Of a stretch of DNA of 5,720 nucleotides, positions 3,870 through 5,720 are shown one piece after another. The translations under genes were made by a program, and so were the position numbers. Source of the DNA: Lachnospiraceae bacterium (GTDB lineage: Bacteria > Bacillota_A > Clostridia > Lachnospirales > Lachnospiraceae); the NCBI GenBank assembly GCA_017652545.1, contig JAGCAV010000157.1, positions 1-5,720 of the forward strand, written 5' to 3'. The notes beneath the pieces were generated by a model that searched no databases, was not told where the DNA came from, and saw nothing but the letters and a program-made list of their open reading frames with translations. How positions within the stretch are numbered: position 1 is the stretch's first letter; each line of letters starts with the position of its first letter.

Positions 3870-5003
3870 ATGCTCTGTCCAAGGTGCCGAAAAGATTCCA
3901 TTCCGGACGCGGTCTTCTGCCCGTATTGTGGAAAGAAACTGTCACCCACGCAAAAACGCCGCACCAAATCCCGCGGCAACGGGACCGGTACGGCATTCAA
4001 GCGCGGATCCACCTGGACGGCCCAGGTGGTCTATGATCGCGTTGTCGTTGCGGATGATAAACCGCTGAAGAAGCTGACCAGGTCAAAGGGCGGATTCAAG
4101 ACAAGGGACGAGGCTCTCCGGTATTGCCCGGTCTTGAAAAACGGACCGCAGAAGGATGCCCTCGCCCCGACTCTGGCACATTATTGGGAAGCGTATAAGG
4201 CTGGCCCGTATGACGCCCTCAGCGCGTCCAAACAGCAAGCCTACCGAACCGCCTGGGGGAAGCTGGACAAGATCAAAGATACCCGCGTGGACCAGCTGAC
4301 GGTATCCGACCTCCAGCAGCTGACGGCGGAAAAGTGCAACAGCTACTATACCGCCAGGGACGTCCGGACGCTGCTGATCAACCTCTTCCGGATCGCGTCG
4401 GCGGAGGGATGGGCCCGTCAGGAGCTGCCGACATTCATCCAACTGCCCAGCCTGGAAGAAAAAGAGCAGACGCCGTTTTCCGAAACAGAACAGGCGGCGC
4501 TCTGGAAGCTTTACGAAGCCGGCGACCTCCGCGCAGCTGTTCCCCTGTTGATGATCTACACCGGCATGATGCCCGGCGAGGCGATGAAACTGAAGGCCGA
4601 ACAGATCGACATACCGGGCCGCCGGATCCACGGCGCCGGCATGAAGACGAAGGTCCGGAAGGCGACCGACATCGTCCTGGCGGATCAGATCGTCCCGCTG
4701 GTGCAGGATCTGATCGACAACGCGCAGCCGTCCGGATACATCTGGAAACGTGTTGAGAAGGAATGGTACGACAACTATCACGCCGTCCTGAAGGCTGCCG
4801 GATGCCGGGATCTCCCGCCGTACTCCTGCCGGCACACGACGGCAACCGCCCTGGCCATTGACAAGCGGATCGCGCCGCAGACGGTCACTAAGATCATGCG
4901 CTGGTCATCTTCCAAGATGCTGGACCGGTACGCGCACCCGGACCAGAAGGATGCTCTGGCAGCCGTCAACAAGATCAAAAAGCCGAAAAAGGCCGCCCGG
5001 TAA
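3870..5003 (+). CDS. int: Tyrosine-family phage integrase with N-terminal zinc ribbon
   Basis: A protein of 377 residues from ATG 3870, chosen because GAGGTG lies just upstream; GTG 3861 overlaps that ribosome site. Residues 3-20 form a zinc ribbon (CPRC, CPYC). Residues about 33-65 (GNGTGTAFKRGSTWTAQV) look like an AP2-type arm-binding domain. About 95-180 is the helical core-binding domain, and about 200-370 the catalytic domain. The nucleophile is Y354 in DRYAH, W345 fills the His/Trp position, R321 is in YSCRHTT, and K259 or K261 is the beta-hairpin lysine. Unusually, the first catalytic arginine (TGxR) is replaced by M234 in YTGMMPGE, and the His of HxxR is Y318. The frame is intact and the attachment site follows directly, so it is probably functional. 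It would recombine the tRNA-Ser core at 5073-5132 with the host gene. Confidence 0.92.
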   Translation: MLCPRCRKDSIPDAVFCPYCGKKLSPTQKRRTKSRGNGTGTAFKRGSTWTAQVVYDRVVVADDKPLKKLTRSKGGFKTRDEALRYCPVLKNGPQKDALAPTLAHYWEAYKAGPYDALSASKQQAYRTAWGKLDKIKDTRVDQLTVSDLQQLTAEKCNSYYTARDVRTLLINLFRIASAEGWARQELPTFIQLPSLEEKEQTPFSETEQAALWKLYEAGDLRAAVPLLMIYTGMMPGEAMKLKAEQIDIPGRRIHGAGMKTKVRKATDIVLADQIVPLVQDLIDNAQPSGYIWKRVEKEWYDNYHAVLKAAGCRDLPPYSCRHTTATALAIDKRIAPQTVTKIMRWSSSKMLDRYAHPDQKDALAAVNKIKKPKKAAR

Positions 5004-5011
5004 TTTCCGCC

Positions 5012-5033
5012 ATATTCCTAACCTATTCCTAAC
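5012..5033 (+). repeat. Left arm-type integrase repeat (two 11-bp units)
   Basis: Two head-to-tail units of CTATTCCTAAC, the first with A instead of C as its first base. The same double unit recurs at 5223-5244 on the other side of the tRNA-derived core, with 22 identical bases (5013-5034 and 5224-5245). Tandem short direct repeats flanking a core are typical sites for the N-terminal arm-binding domain of tyrosine integrases. The copy begins 8 bases after the integrase stop. Confidence 0.75.
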
Positions 5034-5072
5034 ATCGTACCGGCGAGGCCTTGATTTTCCTACATCGTTCCG

Positions 5073-5132
5073 TCCCCTGCTAAGGGAGTAGTGTCAGTGA
5101 TGGCAGCCCGGGTTCAAATCCCGGCTTCTCCG
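5073..5132 (+). tRNA. 3' half of tRNA-Ser(GCU), partial: attP core
   Basis: From the anticodon arm onward this is a class II tRNA. The anticodon stem-loop has loop CTGCTAA with GCT at 5079-5081. A long variable arm has a 5-bp stem (TGTCA/TGGCA, loop GTGA, 5092-5105). The T arm is CCGGG-TTCAAAT-CCCGG (5108-5124). The acceptor strand is CTTCTCC, and G5132 is the discriminator, as expected for bacterial serine tRNA. CCA is not encoded. No 5' half (a D arm and a GGAGAAG acceptor strand) lies upstream, so it cannot be an expressed tRNA. The anticodon stem pairs for four bases but 5072/5088 do not, suggesting host identity starts near 5073. Carrying this half lets the phage restore the host gene on integration. 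Crossover in the anticodon loop is inferred. Confidence 0.85.
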
Positions 5133-5137
5133 CTCAG

Positions 5138-5169
5138 ACCCGCGAGAAATAAAGCCTCGCGGGTTTTTT
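5138..5169 (+). terminator. Rho-independent terminator after the tRNA half
   Basis: Perfect 9-bp stem ACCCGCGAG/CTCGCGGGT with a 9-base loop, ending in a run of six T. In the circular phage it would stop transcription coming from the integrase gene. After integration it would lie just downstream of the restored tRNA-Ser and serve as that gene's terminator. Confidence 0.85.
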
Positions 5170-5222
5170 CGTGCAATTCTGGATTTTTCCAAATTCCCTC
5201 TGCAACACCACTGATTCCCGTG

Positions 5223-5244
5223 CTATTCCTAACCTATTCCTAAC
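5223..5244 (+). repeat. Right arm-type integrase repeat (two 11-bp units)
   Basis: Two exact tandem copies of CTATTCCTAAC. It is the partner of the repeat at 5012-5033 and has the same orientation. It starts about 90 bases after the end of the tRNA-derived core. Its presence on the far side of the core is the main sequence evidence that this side is phage DNA too. Confidence 0.75.
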
Positions 5245-5276
5245 AAAAAAGAGCCCCCGGGATTGCTCCCGAGGGC
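5245..5276 (-). terminator. Rho-independent terminator of the late/lysis operon
   Basis: On the minus strand this is a 10-position stem GCCCTCGGGA/TCCCGGGGGC with one mismatch and a GCAA tetraloop, followed by TCTTTTTTG. It lies 49 bases after the holin stop and would end leftward late transcription before it reaches the attachment core and the 3' end of integrase. Confidence 0.85.
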
Positions 5277-5278
5277 GT

Positions 5279-5314
5279 CGTTATTTTAGTTTTCCCTCAT
5301 CCGTCAAAATAACG
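5279..5314. repeat. Inverted repeat downstream of the holin gene
   Basis: CGTTATTTT (5279-5287) and AAAATAACG (5306-5314) are perfect 9-base complements separated by 18 bases. They lie between the holin stop and the strong late terminator. It could be an additional weak 3' hairpin in the late mRNA or a protein-binding site at the edge of attP. Role unknown. Confidence 0.4.
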
Positions 5315-5325
5315 GAATCCATATT

Positions 5326-5553
5326 TTAGTCTTCGTCAGGCGGTTGAAGTTCGGCGGCCTTCTTATACTGCATCGTACTGATCCCAAGCAAAGCGCCCAG
5401 GAACGCGTCGACCGCCGTGATCGTCCCGACGATCTGCTCCGCGTATGGCAGATCCCAGATCCGGGCCAGGGCAAAATACAGCGTGCCGATTGCCGGCAGC
5501 AGGATCTGGGCTACGAATTTCAGGACATCATATACCTTGTTGCTCATTTTCAT
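5326..5553 (-). CDS. Phage holin (Dp-1-like)
   Basis: A protein of 75 residues with two membrane segments: about 8-27 (VLKFVAQILLPAIGTLYFAL) and about 38-58 (VGTITAVDAFLGALLGIS), joined by a short loop with IWDLPYAEQI. The tail is charged (QYKK to the acidic PPDED end). The loop motif and the T-A-V-D-x-F-L-G signature are those of the putative holin family first described in pneumococcal phage Dp-1. Holins oligomerise in the cytoplasmic membrane to release or activate the endolysin at the end of the lytic cycle. The ATG at 5553 is chosen for its AGGAGG 6 bases upstream; the frame is open further but the added residues are unlikely. It is the last gene of the leftward late operon, preceded at 14 bases by the end of another gene. 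Confidence 0.85.
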   Translation of the reverse strand: MKMSNKVYDVLKFVAQILLPAIGTLYFALARIWDLPYAEQIVGTITAVDAFLGALLGISTMQYKKAAELQPPDED

Positions 5554-5566
5554 GTTGTACCTCCTG

Positions 5567-5719
5567 TCAGTGTGCGTACGCATGGGCGGGCACCGGCTGC
5601 GCTTCCGGCGGGATCGACGGCAGCGCCCGCACCTGGTTGTAGATATCGCTGATCACGTTATTCTCCCCCAGCGCCTCATATTGGACATACATATTATCAA
5701 TGTTTGCCCGATCATCCGC
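5567..5719 (-). CDS. C-terminal end of a late phage protein, partial
   Basis: An open frame enters from the right edge and gives 50 residues before its TGA. It contains NIDNMYVQYEALGENNVISD, then a Pro/Ala-rich end (PSIPPEAQPVPAHAYAH). The first part is predicted helical. The stop lies directly before the holin ribosome site, so it is in the same operon. The 5' part is outside the window and I cannot name the product. A structural or lysis-associated protein would fit the position. Confidence 0.6.
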   Translation of the reverse strand, partial: ADDRANIDNMYVQYEALGENNVISDIYNQVRALPSIPPEAQPVPAHAYAH

Positions 5720-5720
5720 G

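Larger units (their letters stand above)
5004..5325. other. attP region: gene-free attachment site between integrase and lysis genes
   Basis: This 322-base stretch has no protein gene. In order it holds a 22-bp arm-type repeat, a tRNA-Ser 3' half as core, a Rho-independent terminator, a second copy of the 22-bp repeat, a minus-strand terminator and one more inverted repeat. The integrase lies to the left and the holin to the right. In an integrated prophage one flank would be host DNA. Here both arms look phage-derived, so the window appears to come from a circular or excised genome, a circularly joined assembly, or tandem prophages. Confidence 0.75.

Noticed and set aside
4083..4835. Minus-strand open frame of 250 codons inside integrase
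   Set aside because: Antisense to clear integrase motifs and without a recognisable domain or ribosome site.
5073..5132. Functional complete tRNA-Ser
   Set aside because: The upstream 70 bases contain no D arm and no GGAGAAG acceptor strand, so only the 3' half is present.
5012..5244. CRISPR-like repeats
   Set aside because: There are only two locations of a double 11-bp unit, separated by a tRNA half and a terminator. There is no regular spacing and no cas gene.

Overview
The window reads as the regulatory, lysogeny and attachment region of a temperate tailed phage of a Gram-positive host. The host is most likely a fairly GC-rich Clostridia-type Firmicute from a gut or rumen setting. This rests on AGGAGG ribosome sites, sigma-A-like promoters, a Dp-1-type holin, a Gp157-type early protein, an XRE repressor next to a small ImmA-like protein, and small phage proteins of a kind I associate with gut Clostridia phages. 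The host assignment is an inference; no host gene lies in the window.

Layout. From about 2712 down to 1, a leftward (minus-strand) early operon encodes a Cro-like XRE protein, a winged-helix/excisionase-like protein, a 52-residue membrane protein, two tiny cysteine-rich proteins, a 269-residue protein with a duplicated helical module, a 98-residue phage protein of unknown function, a Gp157-family protein, and the first codons of another gene. Most of these genes abut or overlap. From 2713 to 2863 is a divergent control region with two facing promoters. Each has a CTCGCTT-type operator in its -35/-10 spacer, and a nearly identical operator lies at the end of the Cro-like gene. From 2864 to 5003 a rightward lysogeny operon encodes the repressor, a minimal ImmA/IrrE-like protein, a small secreted protein and a tyrosine integrase.

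From 5004 to 5325 is a gene-free attachment region. It holds the 3' half of a tRNA-Ser(GCU) gene with a Rho-independent terminator, flanked by two copies of a 22-bp repeat (each two 11-bp units) that look like integrase arm sites. From 5326 to the right edge, minus-strand late genes end here: a holin and the C-terminal end of the gene before it, followed by their own terminator.

Integrase on one side of the tRNA-derived core and lysis genes on the other, with arm repeats on both sides, is the arrangement of attP in a circular or excised phage genome rather than a prophage-chromosome junction. In the proposed logic, the repressor uses the shared operators to silence the leftward early promoter and tune its own. 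The ImmA-like protein may relieve repression by cleaving or disabling the repressor, which has no visible LexA-type autoprotease domain. Integrase would recombine the tRNA-Ser anticodon-loop core with the chromosome, and the excisionase-like protein of the opposing operon would favour excision. The secreted protein, expressed with the lysogeny genes, is a candidate lysogenic-conversion factor. The oddest protein feature is the integrase active site, which lacks the first catalytic arginine.
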